From Microbacterium sp. VKM Ac-2923 (GTDB lineage Bacteria > Actinomycetota > Actinomycetes > Actinomycetales > Microbacteriaceae): DNA of 64,000 nt. Location: NCBI RefSeq assembly GCF_022815605.1, contig NZ_JALGRP010000008.1, positions 62,001 to 126,000 on the forward strand. The letters run 5' to 3'. A program made the translations under genes and the position numbers. Positions 50,582-60,700 of the stretch are shown in pieces. The notes under the pieces are model-generated. The model did no database searches. It had not been told where the DNA came from and saw nothing but the letters and a program-made list of their open reading frames with translations. Positions within the stretch are counted from its first letter, which is position 1, and each line of letters opens with the position of its first letter.

Positions 50582-51381
50582 ACGAGAGGGACTTCGCCGA
50601 CCTCGCCGTCGGTCATGCGCTCAATGCGCTATCCGAGGCAGATGAGCGCGCGTACCAGGAGGCCCTTGCGGGTAATCCGCACTGGGACCACCACGTTCGC
50701 GGTGCGGTAGACACCGTTGCCGCGATCAGCTCCACCGTCGACCCGGTCGAGCCACCGCCTTCCGTACGTGCTTCACTGTTCGCACGCATCTCCGACCTCC
50801 CCCAGGAGTCAGCCGCATCGTCGCCACCGACGCGCGACGATGAGGACTTCGCGGCCGCTGGTCCGATCCCCGTCGAGCGGGAACGCGAGGTCGTCTCGGC
50901 CCGTCGCTCCGCAGGCTCGGGCTGGGGTATGCGTGGATGGTTCGCCCTCGCCGCGTCGTTCGCGGCGGTGCTGGTGCTCGGCTTCGGGGCCGTCACCATC
51001 AGCCAGTTCTTCGCGCCTCCCGCGGCGGTCGTCGCCCTGCAGCAGATCGAGGACGCCCCTGACGCGCAGTCGGCCTCGGCGACGATGCCCGATGGGACGG
51101 TCGCCACCGCCCACTGGTCGCCGTCGACGGGACAGAGCGTGCTCGTGGCCGACGGGATGCCGTCCCTCGCTGAGGGAAAGACGTACGAGCTCTGGTTTGT
51201 CCGCGGCGAAACCCCCATTGCCGCGGGGATCTTCCAACCCGACTCCGACGGCAACGCCACTGCCGTGCTGCAGGGTGAGATGCATGCCGGCGACGTCATC
51301 GCCGTGACCATCGAGCCGGCCGGCGGATCGCCCGACGGCACGCCCAGCAGTGACCCTGTCGTGGCCGTGGCCACGGCCTGA
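50578..51381 (+). CDS. rskA: Anti-sigma-K factor, RskA type
   Basis: A 267-residue single-pass membrane protein. The cytoplasmic anti-sigma domain (about 1-60) contains VGHALNALSEADERAYQEAL. A linker of about 60 residues leads to one helix (about 122-145: GWFALAASFAAVLVLGFGAV), and the exterior RskA C-terminal domain includes TYELWFVRGETPIAAGIFQP. It holds SigK at the membrane until proteolysis. GTG start overlaps the sigK stop (GTGA). Confidence 0.92.
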   Translation: MNERDFADLAVGHALNALSEADERAYQEALAGNPHWDHHVRGAVDTVAAISSTVDPVEPPPSVRASLFARISDLPQESAASSPPTRDDEDFAAAGPIPVEREREVVSARRSAGSGWGMRGWFALAASFAAVLVLGFGAVTISQFFAPPAAVVALQQIEDAPDAQSASATMPDGTVATAHWSPSTGQSVLVADGMPSLAEGKTYELWFVRGETPIAAGIFQPDSDGNATAVLQGEMHAGDVIAVTIEPAGGSPDGTPSSDPVVAVATA

Positions 51382-51436
51382 GGCCACGGCCGACCCGCCC
51401 GCGGGTCTTGCGGCCCGCGTGCGATGGGCGACGCTC

Positions 51437-51442
51437 TAGCCT
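51437..51442 (+). promoter_or_regulatory. Probable -10 element (TAGCCT)
   Basis: TAGCCT ends six bases before ATG 51449 of the following unknown gene, consistent with a leaderless transcript. Confidence 0.5.
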
Positions 51443-51448
51443 GGAACG

Positions 51449-52087
51449 ATGAGCGATTCCCCCCGCGATTTCCACAAGCCGGTGCGGCGCCCCGCAGAAC
51501 TGTTCGACCGTCTGTTCTCGGCAGAGGATCCCGCCGAAGTGTCGCGTGTCGCCCACAGCACGGCGCACGCCCTCCTCGCACGGGTCCGCGCGGATCCGTC
51601 CGTGGACATCGTGGAGCGACTCGTCGCCTTCACCGATGACCATGGCATCGACGACATCGCCGAGCTGTGGTCGCGCTCGCCGGCCCGCTCGCTCCCCGGC
51701 GCGCTGTGGCGGTTGTATCTGTTGCAGCTGATGATCCACGACGACGCTGCGACCGCGGCTCTGCTGTACGAGCGCGGTCGCGTCGAGATGGCGACGGTGG
51801 ATGCCGTCGTGGCGGGCGCCCCGGCGCCGGCGGGGCCGGAAGAGCTGGTGCGGCTGATCGACACGATCCTGCGCGGGTTGTTCGAGGGCGACTTCGCCGT
51901 CGCCCTCGACCGCGCGGCTGCTTTCTGTCGCGTTCAGGCCGCGGGCTCGACACACCTGGCCGACGATTACGAGACCACCGAGTCGGAACGGGCGACCGCT
52001 CTGACCACGCGCGCGTTGCGCCTCGCGACCTACGCCGAAGACCTGGCGGCATGCGCGGCTCTGTGGCGTCGCGACGCGCTTACCTGA
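51449..52087 (+). CDS. Actinobacterial protein of unknown function
   Basis: A 212-residue soluble protein rich in Ala, Leu and charged residues and predicted all-helical. The central segment ARSLPGALWRLYLLQLMIHD and the later PEELVRLIDTILRGLFEGDF look conserved in style, but I do not recognise the family. There is no signal peptide or membrane segment. It follows the sigK-rskA operon with its own -10 and is probably independent. The 247-base gap downstream (52088-52334) holds no supported gene. Confidence 0.75.
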   Translation: MSDSPRDFHKPVRRPAELFDRLFSAEDPAEVSRVAHSTAHALLARVRADPSVDIVERLVAFTDDHGIDDIAELWSRSPARSLPGALWRLYLLQLMIHDDAATAALLYERGRVEMATVDAVVAGAPAPAGPEELVRLIDTILRGLFEGDFAVALDRAAAFCRVQAAGSTHLADDYETTESERATALTTRALRLATYAEDLAACAALWRRDALT

Positions 52088-52322
52088 TCTCGTTCTCGGG
52101 GTGAGACGGGGCAGGGGCGGAAGTCCTGCGCGGGGCGCGAGCCGCTGCAGAAAAGATAAGTGCCGGACCGCAGAACGCCTCTCGGCGCATGGCCGCTCAG
52201 AGCGGCAAAAGATGGAGCCCGGGGTTACTGCGGCCCGGCTATGACAGTGTAACAAGTGCGCGCCCCGCACATTCCCTCCTGCGGGCCCGTTGACAAGATC
52301 CGGGCGTGTCGGGGCTGCCGCG

Positions 52323-52328
52323 TAGGCT
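52323..52328 (+). promoter_or_regulatory. Probable -10 element (TAGGCT) of the aminotransferase gene
   Basis: TAGGCT ends six bases before ATG 52335. A TTGACA lies at 52290-52295 but the 27-base spacer is too long for a standard -35. Confidence 0.5.
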
Positions 52329-52334
52329 CGCCCC

Positions 52335-53219
52335 ATGGTTTCGCGTTTCGCCCTCCGCATCGACCCGGTGGCATCCGATGACCGGAGGGATTCGTTCGCC
52401 GACACGTTCCGGCCGATCGATCCGCACGCCCCCGCCCTTCCCGTCGGGGAGCTGAGCGCACAGCGCGGCGACGGGATCTTCGAGTCGCTCGGAGTCGTCG
52501 ACGGTCATCCGCAGGAGGTCGGCCCGCACCTCGAACGCCTCGCACACTCCGCCGGTCTGTGCGATCTCCCCGCGCCCAACATCCCGCAGTGGCGGGAGGC
52601 GATCGCGCGTGTCGTCCAGAAAGCCGGTACGGGCGAAAGCGTCGTGAAGCTCATCTACAGCCGCGGTGTCGAGGGCGGCGACGCGGCGACGGCCTGGATC
52701 ACCCTCGCCGACGCGCCCGACAACGCCAGGGCCCGCACCGAGGGCGTTCGCATCTCGACCCTCGACCGCGGATACGCGCTCGACGTCCCGGCACGCGCAC
52801 CGTGGCTGCTTCTCGGTGCGAAGACCCTCTCGTACGCCACCAACATGGCCGCCATCCGCGAGGCGAAGCGCCGCGGGGCCGACGACGCCGTCTTCGTCTC
52901 GAGTGACGGGTACGTGCTGGAGGCGCCCACGGCATCCGTCGTCCTGCGCCTCGGCGACCGGTTCGTCACCCCGGCACCGAGTGCCGGCATCCTGCATGGG
53001 ACCACTCAGCTGAGCCTGTTCGCGTACCTCGAGGAGCGGGGCTTCGACACCGCGTACGACATGATCGCCGTGTCGGACCTCGGGGGAGCGGATGCCGCCT
53101 GGCTGTTGTCGAGTGTGCGGCTCGCGGCGCCGATCTCGGCGGTGGACGGTTGGCCGATACCGGTCGACCGGGCGCTGTCCGACGAGCTGAACGCCTACCT
53201 GCTCACCCCGCGCGAGTGA
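52335..53219 (+). CDS. Aminotransferase class IV, aminodeoxychorismate-lyase-like
   Basis: A 294-residue PLP enzyme of fold type IV. The Schiff-base lysine is in GAKTLSYATNMAA, the phosphate site in EAPTASVVLRLGDRFVTPAP and GILHGTTQ, and QRGDGIFESLGVVDG matches the N-terminal domain. Aminodeoxychorismate lyase (PabC), which makes 4-aminobenzoate for folate, is the best fit; branched-chain or D-amino-acid aminotransferase is possible. It stands alone. Confidence 0.85.
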   Translation: MVSRFALRIDPVASDDRRDSFADTFRPIDPHAPALPVGELSAQRGDGIFESLGVVDGHPQEVGPHLERLAHSAGLCDLPAPNIPQWREAIARVVQKAGTGESVVKLIYSRGVEGGDAATAWITLADAPDNARARTEGVRISTLDRGYALDVPARAPWLLLGAKTLSYATNMAAIREAKRRGADDAVFVSSDGYVLEAPTASVVLRLGDRFVTPAPSAGILHGTTQLSLFAYLEERGFDTAYDMIAVSDLGGADAAWLLSSVRLAAPISAVDGWPIPVDRALSDELNAYLLTPRE

Positions 53220-53350
53220 GCAGGTCCTGACCCCGAGCCTGGGTCCTGGGCCGCCGGCGGTATCCCGACGCGGTGCGGGCCGGGACGGGCGGCGCCCGGC
53301 AGCCGCGCGCTGCCGCCCCGCATTCGCGCTGACGCCGGCATCCGAAACGA

Positions 53351-53378
53351 CGAGAGCCCCGCCGAAGCGGGGCTCTCG
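53351..53378 (-). terminator. Terminator of the pst operon
   Basis: CGAGAGCCCCGC and GCGGGGCTCTCG pair perfectly over 12 bp with loop CGAA, 14 bases beyond the pstB stop. TCGTCGTTTC follows on the minus strand. Confidence 0.85.
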
Positions 53379-53392
53379 CGCAGAAAGAACGC

Positions 53393-54172
<780 letters not shown>

Positions 54173-54190
54173 GAAGGTGCCTTTCTGGGG

Positions 54191-55273
54191 TCAGCGCGCC
54201 TTGGGCGCGAACACCGCCGCCACGATACGGGCGATCAGGTTGAAGATGACGACGAGGACGACCAGCAGGAATGCCGCACCCCAGGCGTTGGCCTGCGATG
54301 CGTCGATGTCTTGCCCGGGGAAGCTGTACGCGGTGTACGCCATGACGGGGAGGGTCTGCATGGGCCCCTCGAACGGGTTGGCGTTGAAGTTGTCGGTGAA
54401 GCTCGCCGCGATGAAGATCGGCGCGGTCTCACCCACCACGCGGGCCACGGCGAGCACGACACCGGTGATGATGCCGGAGGCGGCGGTGCGCAGCACGACC
54501 TTGATGATCGTCGCCGAGCGCGGCACGCCCAGGGCGAGCGAGGCCTCGCGCAGGTCGGCCGGCACCAGACGCAGCATCTCCTCGGTGGAGCGGATCACGA
54601 TCGGGATCATGAGCACGCACAGGGCGATGGATGCCGAGAACCCGCTGAACGCCTTGGGTCCGACGACGAGGCTGAACAGCGAGAAGGCGAACAGACCGGC
54701 GACGATGGAGGGGATACCCGTCATGACGTCGACGAGGAAGGTGATTGTCCGGCGGAGCGGGTTGCTCGGCTGGGCGTACTCGACGAGGTAGACCGCCGCG
54801 AGGACGCCGACCGGCACCGAGATGAGTGCGGCGATGCCCGTGATGATCAGCGTTCCCGCGACGGCCTGCCACGCACCCGGGGTCGCGACGACTTCGAGTG
54901 TGTTCGGGTCGAACGCGGTGCCGCCCACCTGCGTGATGAACTGCAGGTTGACCACGGCGAGGCCCTTGGACACCACCGTGTACAGCGTGGAGACGAGAGG
55001 TGCCAACGCCAGCAGGAAGGCCGCCGTGACCAGACCGCGCACGACGCGGTCGACGGCCTTGCGGCGGTTCTCGACGATCGACGACCCCAGGCCGATGGCG
55101 ATCAGGTAGATCACGGCCGTCAGGATCAGCCACGCCGCGAGGTTGAAGCCGCCCATGAGCACCTGCACGCCGGCGATGACGACCGCGACGCCCGCGAGCA
55201 GCGCGGGCTCGATGTAACGGGGGAGCTGGCCGCTGGTGAGGGCCAGGGGAGCGGAGGGTGCGGTGACGGTCAT
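54191..55273 (-). CDS. pstA: Phosphate ABC transporter permease
   Basis: A 360-residue permease with about seven helices, longer than E. coli PstA (296) through an N-terminal extension containing two extra hydrophobic segments (about 20-60). The EAA-type loop LREASLALGVPRSATIIKVV contacts PstB. Its ATG overlaps the pstC stop by four bases. Confidence 0.95.
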   Translation of the reverse strand: MTVTAPSAPLALTSGQLPRYIEPALLAGVAVVIAGVQVLMGGFNLAAWLILTAVIYLIAIGLGSSIVENRRKAVDRVVRGLVTAAFLLALAPLVSTLYTVVSKGLAVVNLQFITQVGGTAFDPNTLEVVATPGAWQAVAGTLIITGIAALISVPVGVLAAVYLVEYAQPSNPLRRTITFLVDVMTGIPSIVAGLFAFSLFSLVVGPKAFSGFSASIALCVLMIPIVIRSTEEMLRLVPADLREASLALGVPRSATIIKVVLRTAASGIITGVVLAVARVVGETAPIFIAASFTDNFNANPFEGPMQTLPVMAYTAYSFPGQDIDASQANAWGAAFLLVVLVVIFNLIARIVAAVFAPKAR

Positions 55274-56295
55274 GAGCGCTTGCCCTTCTTGCGACCCTTG
55301 GCGCCGGGGCCCGTCGCGCCGATGATGTAGCGGGCGAACATGTTCACCGCGAGCGATACGACGAACAGCATGAGGCCGGTACCGATGAGGGCCGAACGCT
55401 GCAGGTCGGTGGCGATGGGGAAGTTCAGCGCGATGTTGGCCGCGATGGTCTGCGAGTTGTACCCGTCGGTGAGCATCAGCACCGAGTAGATGAGGCTGGG
55501 GGAGATGATCAGCGCGATGGCCATCGTCTCGCCGAGCGCGCGGCCGAGGCCGAGGAGCGTTGCCGAGACCATGCCGCTGCGGGCGTAGGGGAACACCGAC
55601 AGGCGGATCATCTCCCAGCGCGTGGCGCCGAGGGCCAGCGCCGCTTCCTCGTGCAGACGGGGCGTCTGGAGGAAGATCTCACGGGTGATCGAGGTGACGA
55701 TCGGCAGGATCATCACCGCGAGCACGACGCCACCGGTCAGCATGGTCGAACCGGTGCTGGAGACAGGGCCGTTGAAGAGCGGGATCCAGCCGAGGTACTG
55801 GTTGAGGAACTCCCCGACCGGCAGCAGCAGGGGGCGCATGACGATGATGCCCCACAGGCCGAACACGATCGAGGGGACGGCCGCCAGCAGATCGACGACG
55901 TACCCCAGTGCCCCGGCGATGCGGCGCGGCGCGTAGTGCGAGATGAACAGCGCGATGCCGATGGCCACCGGGGTACCGATGATCATGGCAATGAACGCGG
56001 CCCAGATGCTGCCGAAAAGCAGCGGACCCACGTACTCCCAGAAGTTCGCCCAGTTGCCGGTGCGGCTCTGGTAGCCGGCGAGGTCGCCTTCGGCCCAGTT
56101 GCCGGTGATGGCGGGGAGTCCGCGGATGATCAGGAAGATCGCCACACCCGCCAGGATGATCATGATCGAAACGGCGGCGGTGGTCGACAGGCCCAGGAAG
56201 ACGGTGTCGCCGACGCGGCGCTTGCCGACGATGCTCGCGCGGGGCGGGGTCGGTGAGACCGGCGAGGTCTCTTGCTCGGCGACGGTGTCAGTCAC
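55270..56295 (-). CDS. pstC: Phosphate ABC transporter permease
   Basis: A 341-residue permease with six to seven helices. The EAA-type loop is LHEEAALALGATRWEMIRLS. A 30-residue polar N-terminus (TVAEQETSPVSPTPPRASIV) precedes the first helix. GTG 56295 is chosen; GTG 56316 would add seven residues. An 11-codon ORF with a better ribosome site begins at 56323 and overlaps this start. Confidence 0.93.
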   Translation of the reverse strand: MTDTVAEQETSPVSPTPPRASIVGKRRVGDTVFLGLSTTAAVSIMIILAGVAIFLIIRGLPAITGNWAEGDLAGYQSRTGNWANFWEYVGPLLFGSIWAAFIAMIIGTPVAIGIALFISHYAPRRIAGALGYVVDLLAAVPSIVFGLWGIIVMRPLLLPVGEFLNQYLGWIPLFNGPVSSTGSTMLTGGVVLAVMILPIVTSITREIFLQTPRLHEEAALALGATRWEMIRLSVFPYARSGMVSATLLGLGRALGETMAIALIISPSLIYSVLMLTDGYNSQTIAANIALNFPIATDLQRSALIGTGLMLFVVSLAVNMFARYIIGATGPGAKGRKKGKRS

Positions 56296-56323
56296 GGGGG
56301 ACCTCACGCTCGGCACGGGTCAT
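56288..56323 (-). CDS. Possible 11-residue leader ORF overlapping the pstC start
   Basis: ATG 56323 has GAGGAG seven bases upstream and encodes MTRAEREVPRD, ending in a TGA that overlaps the pstC GTG in another frame. It may feed ribosomes to pstC by reinitiation. It could also be chance. Confidence 0.3.
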   Translation of the reverse strand: MTRAEREVPRD

Positions 56324-56402
56324 GGGTGCTCCTCGATCGGGTGGCTCAGTGAGGATTCGGCTCAGCGGAGCGTTCGACGTGGTCGACCGTTCCGATCAGC
56401 CC

Positions 56403-56434
56403 GGCCCGACCCGCACGAGAGTGCGGGCCGGGCC
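56403..56434 (-). terminator. Hairpin between pstS and pstC
   Basis: GGCCCGACCCGCAC and GTGCGGGCCGGGCC pair over 14 bp with one mismatch and loop GAGA, 17 bases beyond the pstS stop. It probably attenuates read-through so the binding protein is made in excess. Confidence 0.75.
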
Positions 56435-56450
56435 GAGTGGTAAGAGATGT

Positions 56451-57575
56451 TTACTTGATCGCTGCGAGCGTCTCGGCGGCAGCCTCGAGCACCGAGTCGG
56501 GCAGCGGAGCGGAGCCGGCGTTCTTGGCCGCGACCTGCTGGCCGAGGGTGCTGGTGACGAAGCCGAGGTACGACTTCACAAGCTCGGCCTGGGCGGCGTC
56601 CTTGAACGTCGAGCAGGTGATGGCGTACGACACGAGCGGGATCGGGTAGGAGTCGGCGGTCAGCTTCGAGTAGTCGAACTTCTTCGACAGGTCGCCCTCG
56701 ATGCCGTTGCTGGCGTCGACCGCGGCGGCCTCGAACGTCGCGGTGACGGCCTCGGCGCTGTAGGGGACGGCGGTGCCGTCGGTGACGATCGCGGCCGCGT
56801 TCAGGTCGCCGATGGCGGAGTGGTCGGCGTAGCCGATGGTGCCGGAGCCGGCCTTGACGGCCTCGACGACGCCCGAGCCACCCTTCTGCTTCGAGACGTT
56901 GCCCTCGATCGGCCAGTCCTTGCCCGCGGGAGCGGTCCAGACCGACGACTGGGTGGCCGCGAGGTAGTTGGTGAGGTTCTGCGTGGTGCCCGAGCCGTCC
57001 GAACGAGCGACGGTGGTGATGGTGCCGGCGGGGAGCGCGGTGCCGTTGTCGGCGGTGATGGCCGGGTCTGACCAGTCGGTGATCTGCAGCGCGAAGATCT
57101 TCGCGATCGTCTCACCCGAGAGCTTCAGGTCGGTGACGCCGGGGATGTTGAAGATGATGGCCACGCCGTCGAGGTAGACGGGGATGTTGACGCCACCCTC
57201 GGTGCACAGAGCCGCGGACTGCGCGGTCTGCTCGGCATTCAGGGGGGCGTCGGAGCCGGCGAAGTCGTACGCGCCGCTGAGGAAGTTGGTGACGCCACCG
57301 CCGGAGCCCTGCGACTTGTCGTAGTTGATGGTGACGCCCTTGGCCTGGGCGTTGTAGGCGCTGGTCCACGCGGCCTGCGCGTTGGACTGGGCGCTCGAGC
57401 CACCGGCGGTGATGGTGCCCGAGAGGTTGGGGTCGATCGTGAACGCCACGTCGGCGGAGGAGGGGGACTCCGAGGTGCCTGCGGGAGCGGAGCTGGAGGG
57501 ACCGGCGCAGCCGGCGAGCGTCAGGGAGGCCACGGCGGCCAGGGTGCCCAGCTGGGCGATTCGGGAGATCTTCAC
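56451..57575 (-). CDS. pstS: Phosphate-binding lipoprotein
   Basis: A 374-residue lipoprotein that delivers phosphate to PstCA. Signal peptide with lipobox LAGC (Cys near 25); phosphate-binding segments TITAGGSSAQSNAQAAW, DKSQGSGGGVTNFLSGAYDF, DAPLN and ARSDGSGTTQNLTNYL are intact. GTG 57575 has AAGGA about eight bases upstream; ATG 57593 would add six residues. The upstream region carries a PHO box. Confidence 0.95.
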   Translation of the reverse strand: MKISRIAQLGTLAAVASLTLAGCAGPSSSAPAGTSESPSSADVAFTIDPNLSGTITAGGSSAQSNAQAAWTSAYNAQAKGVTINYDKSQGSGGGVTNFLSGAYDFAGSDAPLNAEQTAQSAALCTEGGVNIPVYLDGVAIIFNIPGVTDLKLSGETIAKIFALQITDWSDPAITADNGTALPAGTITTVARSDGSGTTQNLTNYLAATQSSVWTAPAGKDWPIEGNVSKQKGGSGVVEAVKAGSGTIGYADHSAIGDLNAAAIVTDGTAVPYSAEAVTATFEAAAVDASNGIEGDLSKKFDYSKLTADSYPIPLVSYAITCSTFKDAAQAELVKSYLGFVTSTLGQQVAAKNAGSAPLPDSVLEAAAETLAAIK

Positions 57576-57643
57576 GGGGTGAATCCTTCGCATGTCGGGA
57601 ACAGGAACCCGGTGCAGGGTTCGCCGTGAACGGTAAACAAGGA

Positions 57644-57653
57644 CTCTTAAGAG
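57644..57653. promoter_or_regulatory. CTCTTAAGAG palindrome in the pstS-pls spacer
   Basis: A perfect 10-base palindrome centred on CTTAAG, similar to the ATTCTTAAGAAT element upstream of sigK. CTTAAG is a rare word in a genome of this GC content. A shared regulator is possible but unproven. Confidence 0.3.
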
Positions 57654-57662
57654 ACTGCGTTG

Positions 57663-57684
57663 CGGGGGTGAACGGGAGGTGAAC
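57663..57684 (-). promoter_or_regulatory. PHO box (PhoP direct repeats)
   Basis: On the minus strand two GTTCACC units lie exactly 11 bases apart (plus-strand GGTGAAC at 57667 and 57678), the actinobacterial PhoP-binding pattern. A further GTTTACCGTTCAC lies at 57626-57638. The spacer is shared with the divergent Pls-type synthetase gene. Confidence 0.75.
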
Positions 57685-57720
57685 CGGTGCGGCCTTTCCG
57701 GGGTGTTTCCCTGGGCGTTG

Positions 57721-57726
57721 TACTGT
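57721..57726 (+). promoter_or_regulatory. Probable -10 element (TACTGT) of the Pls-type gene
   Basis: TACTGT ends eight bases before GTG 57735. A single GTTCACC half-site (57725-57731) overlaps it. Confidence 0.45.
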
Positions 57727-57734
57727 TCACCCCC

Positions 57735-60700
57735 GTGACGACCCCCGCATCCGCACCGCAGGCTCCGCTCGATCGGACGACGGCCGCCCCGCCCGCCCGC
57801 ACCCTCATCGACATCCTGACCGATGTCGCCGCACGGCATCCCGAGGCGTCCGCCATCGACGACGGATCGGGTGCCCTGAGCTACCGCGAACTGCTGGCGC
57901 GCGTGTGGCGGACGGCTGCCGCCCTGCACGAGGCCGGCGTCCGCCGCGGCGACCGGGTCGGAGTGCGCATGCCGTCCGGCTCGAAGGAGCTGTACGTCTC
58001 GATCCTGGCGGTCATGGCGGCCGGCGCCGCCTACGTCCCGGTGGATGCCGACGACCCGGACGACCGTGCCCGCCTCGTGTTCGGCGAGGCCCGGGTGCGC
58101 GGCATCGTGGCGGGTGACGGCGAGTTCGTCGCACAGGGGCAGGATGCCGACCTCGTGCGCCTGTACGACGGGGCGGCGCCGCACCCGAGTACGAACGCCG
58201 TCCCGATCGTCGCACCGCCGACCGTCGACGACGACGCGTGGATCATCTTCACCTCGGGCTCGACCGGGGTGCCCAAGGGCGTCGCCGTCTCGCACCGTTC
58301 GGCCGCAGCGTTCGTCGACGCCGAGGCCCGCATCTTCCTTCCGCAGGAGCCGCTCGGCCCCGGCGACCGCGTGCTCGCCGGTCTCTCGGTGGCGTTCGAC
58401 GCCTCGTGCGAGGAGATGTGGCTCGCGTGGGGTCACGGGGCGTGCCTCGTTCCCGCGCCGCGCTCGCTCGTCCGCTCGGGTGAGGACCTCGCGCCGTGGT
58501 TGCTGCGTCAGGGCATCACGGTGGTGTCGACCGTCCCGACGCTCGCGGCGATGTGGCCGGCGGACTCGATCGAGAACGTGCGTCTGTTGATCTTCGGCGG
58601 CGAGGCGTGCCCGCCCGAGCTCGCCGCCCGTCTCGTCGCGGACGGACGTGAGGTGTGGAACACGTACGGCCCGACCGAGGCCACGGTGGTCGCCTGCGCC
58701 GCCCCGCTCGACGGCTCGCTGCCCGTGCGTATCGGGCTGCCGCTCGACGGATGGGCGCTGGCGGTGGTGGATGCCGAGGGGCTCCCCGTGGCGGAGGGGC
58801 AGGTGGGAGAGGTGATCATCGGCGGTGTGGGGCTCGCCCGCTACCTGGACCCTGCGAAGGACGCCGAGAAGTACGCCCCCATGCCGACCCTCGGCTGGGA
58901 ACGCGCGTACCGCTCCGGCGACCTCGTGCGCTTCGACCCGGAGGGACTGGTGTTCCAGGGCCGCGCCGACGACCAGGTCAAGGTCGGCGGTCGGCGCATC
59001 GAGCTCGGAGAGGTCGAGTCGGCTCTGCAGGACCTCCCCGGCGTCAGCGCGTCGACGGTGGCCGTACGCACCACCGAGGCCGGAGTGCCGGTGCTCGTCG
59101 GGTACCTCGTGATGGACGAGGGCGTCGACCTCGACCGGGGCGCCGCCCGTGCCCTGCTCTCCGAGCGCCTCCCGGCGGCGACGATCCCTCTGCTCGGGGT
59201 CGTCGACGAGTTGCCCGTCCGCACCTCCGGCAAGGTCGACCGCGCGGCGCTGCCGTGGCCGCTCCCCGGCGTCGATGCCCCCGCGGCGACCGACTTCTCG
59301 CCCGACGAGATGTGGTTGGCCGAGCAGTGGCAGGCCGTGCTCGGTCTGCCCGTCGCCGATCGCAAGGTCGATTTCTTCGACCTGGGTGGGGGCTCCCTGG
59401 CCGCCGCTCAGCTCGTCTCGCGCATCCGCGCGCGGGTGCCCGAGTTCTCGGTCGCCGACATCTACGACGTGCCGCGCCTGGGCGCGATGGCGAAGGCGCT
59501 CGGACCCCAGCTGGCCGACGGCCCGCCCGCGGAGTTCCACCGCGCAGAGCCCACGCCCCGCACGACGCAGTGGGCGCAGACGCTCCTCGGTGCTCCGCTG
59601 TTCATTCTCTCGGGTGTGCGCTGGCTGCTGTACGTGCTCACCGCATCCGCGATCCTGCACCTGGTTCCCGGCTTCGACGTGCTGCCGAGCGTGCCGTTGC
59701 CCGTTCTCGCGATCGGACTGCTGATCTTCGCGACGCCGTTCGGGCGCATGGCGATCGCCGTGGCATCCGCTCGTCTGCTGCTGTTGGACGTGCGCCCGGG
59801 CGACTACCCCCGCGGGGGATGGGTGCACATCCGGCTGTGGTTGGCGGAGCAGATCGCCGCCCAGGTGGATGCCGTGGGTCTGGCCGGTGCCCCCTGGGTG
59901 TCGTACTACGCCCGGGCTCTGGGCGCGCGGATCGGGCGGAACGTCGACCTGCACGCCCTTCCACCGGTCACCGGCATGCTCGAGGTGGGAGACGGCGCGT
60001 CGATCGAGCCGGAGGTCGACCTGACGGGCTACTGGATCGACGGCGATCTCGTCCGCATCGGCGAGGTGCGCATCGGGGCGGATGCCACGGTGGGCGCGCG
60101 CTCCACCCTGGCACCCGGCACGCGGATCGGTCGACGGGCCGAGATCGCCCCCGGATCCGCCGTGTTCGGTCGGGTCAAGGCCGACCAGTCGTGGGCGGGT
60201 TCTCCCGCGGTGCGCGTCGGTGGCACGGCGAAGGGCTGGCCGGGCGAGCGTCCCCCGGCGCCCACGCGATGGTTGTGGGCCTACGCCGCCTCCGCCGTCG
60301 TGCTCGCCCTGCTGCCGCTGGCGGCGTTCACGGTGGGCGGTCTCGTCGTCGCGCAGGGAATGCGTGGGGCCGACGACCTCGGACAGGCGACCGCCGCGGC
60401 CTTCGCCTGGCTCGTCCCCGCCGTCGCCGTCACGGGCGTGGTCTTCGCGGCATCCGTGGTGCTGCTCGTGCGCCTGCTCTCGATCGGCCTCGCCGAGGGA
60501 ACCCATCCGGTGCGCAGCCGCATCGCCTGGCAGGCGTGGACGATCGAACGACTTCTGGATGCCGCCCGCACGACCCTCTTCCCGCTCTACTCGTCGCTGT
60601 TCACCCCGGTGTGGCTGCGGATGCTGGGCGCGCGCGTCGGCCGCGACGTGGAGGCATCCACGGTGCTTCTCATCCCCTCCATGGCGCGGATCGAAGACGG

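Noticed and set aside
52290-52295. TTGACA as the -35 of the aminotransferase gene
   Set aside because: The spacer to TAGGCT is 27 bases, well beyond the usual 16-19.
52088-52334. tRNA-like or riboswitch sequence in the gap before the aminotransferase
   Set aside because: GC-rich complementary segments exist but no cloverleaf or known aptamer core could be drawn.
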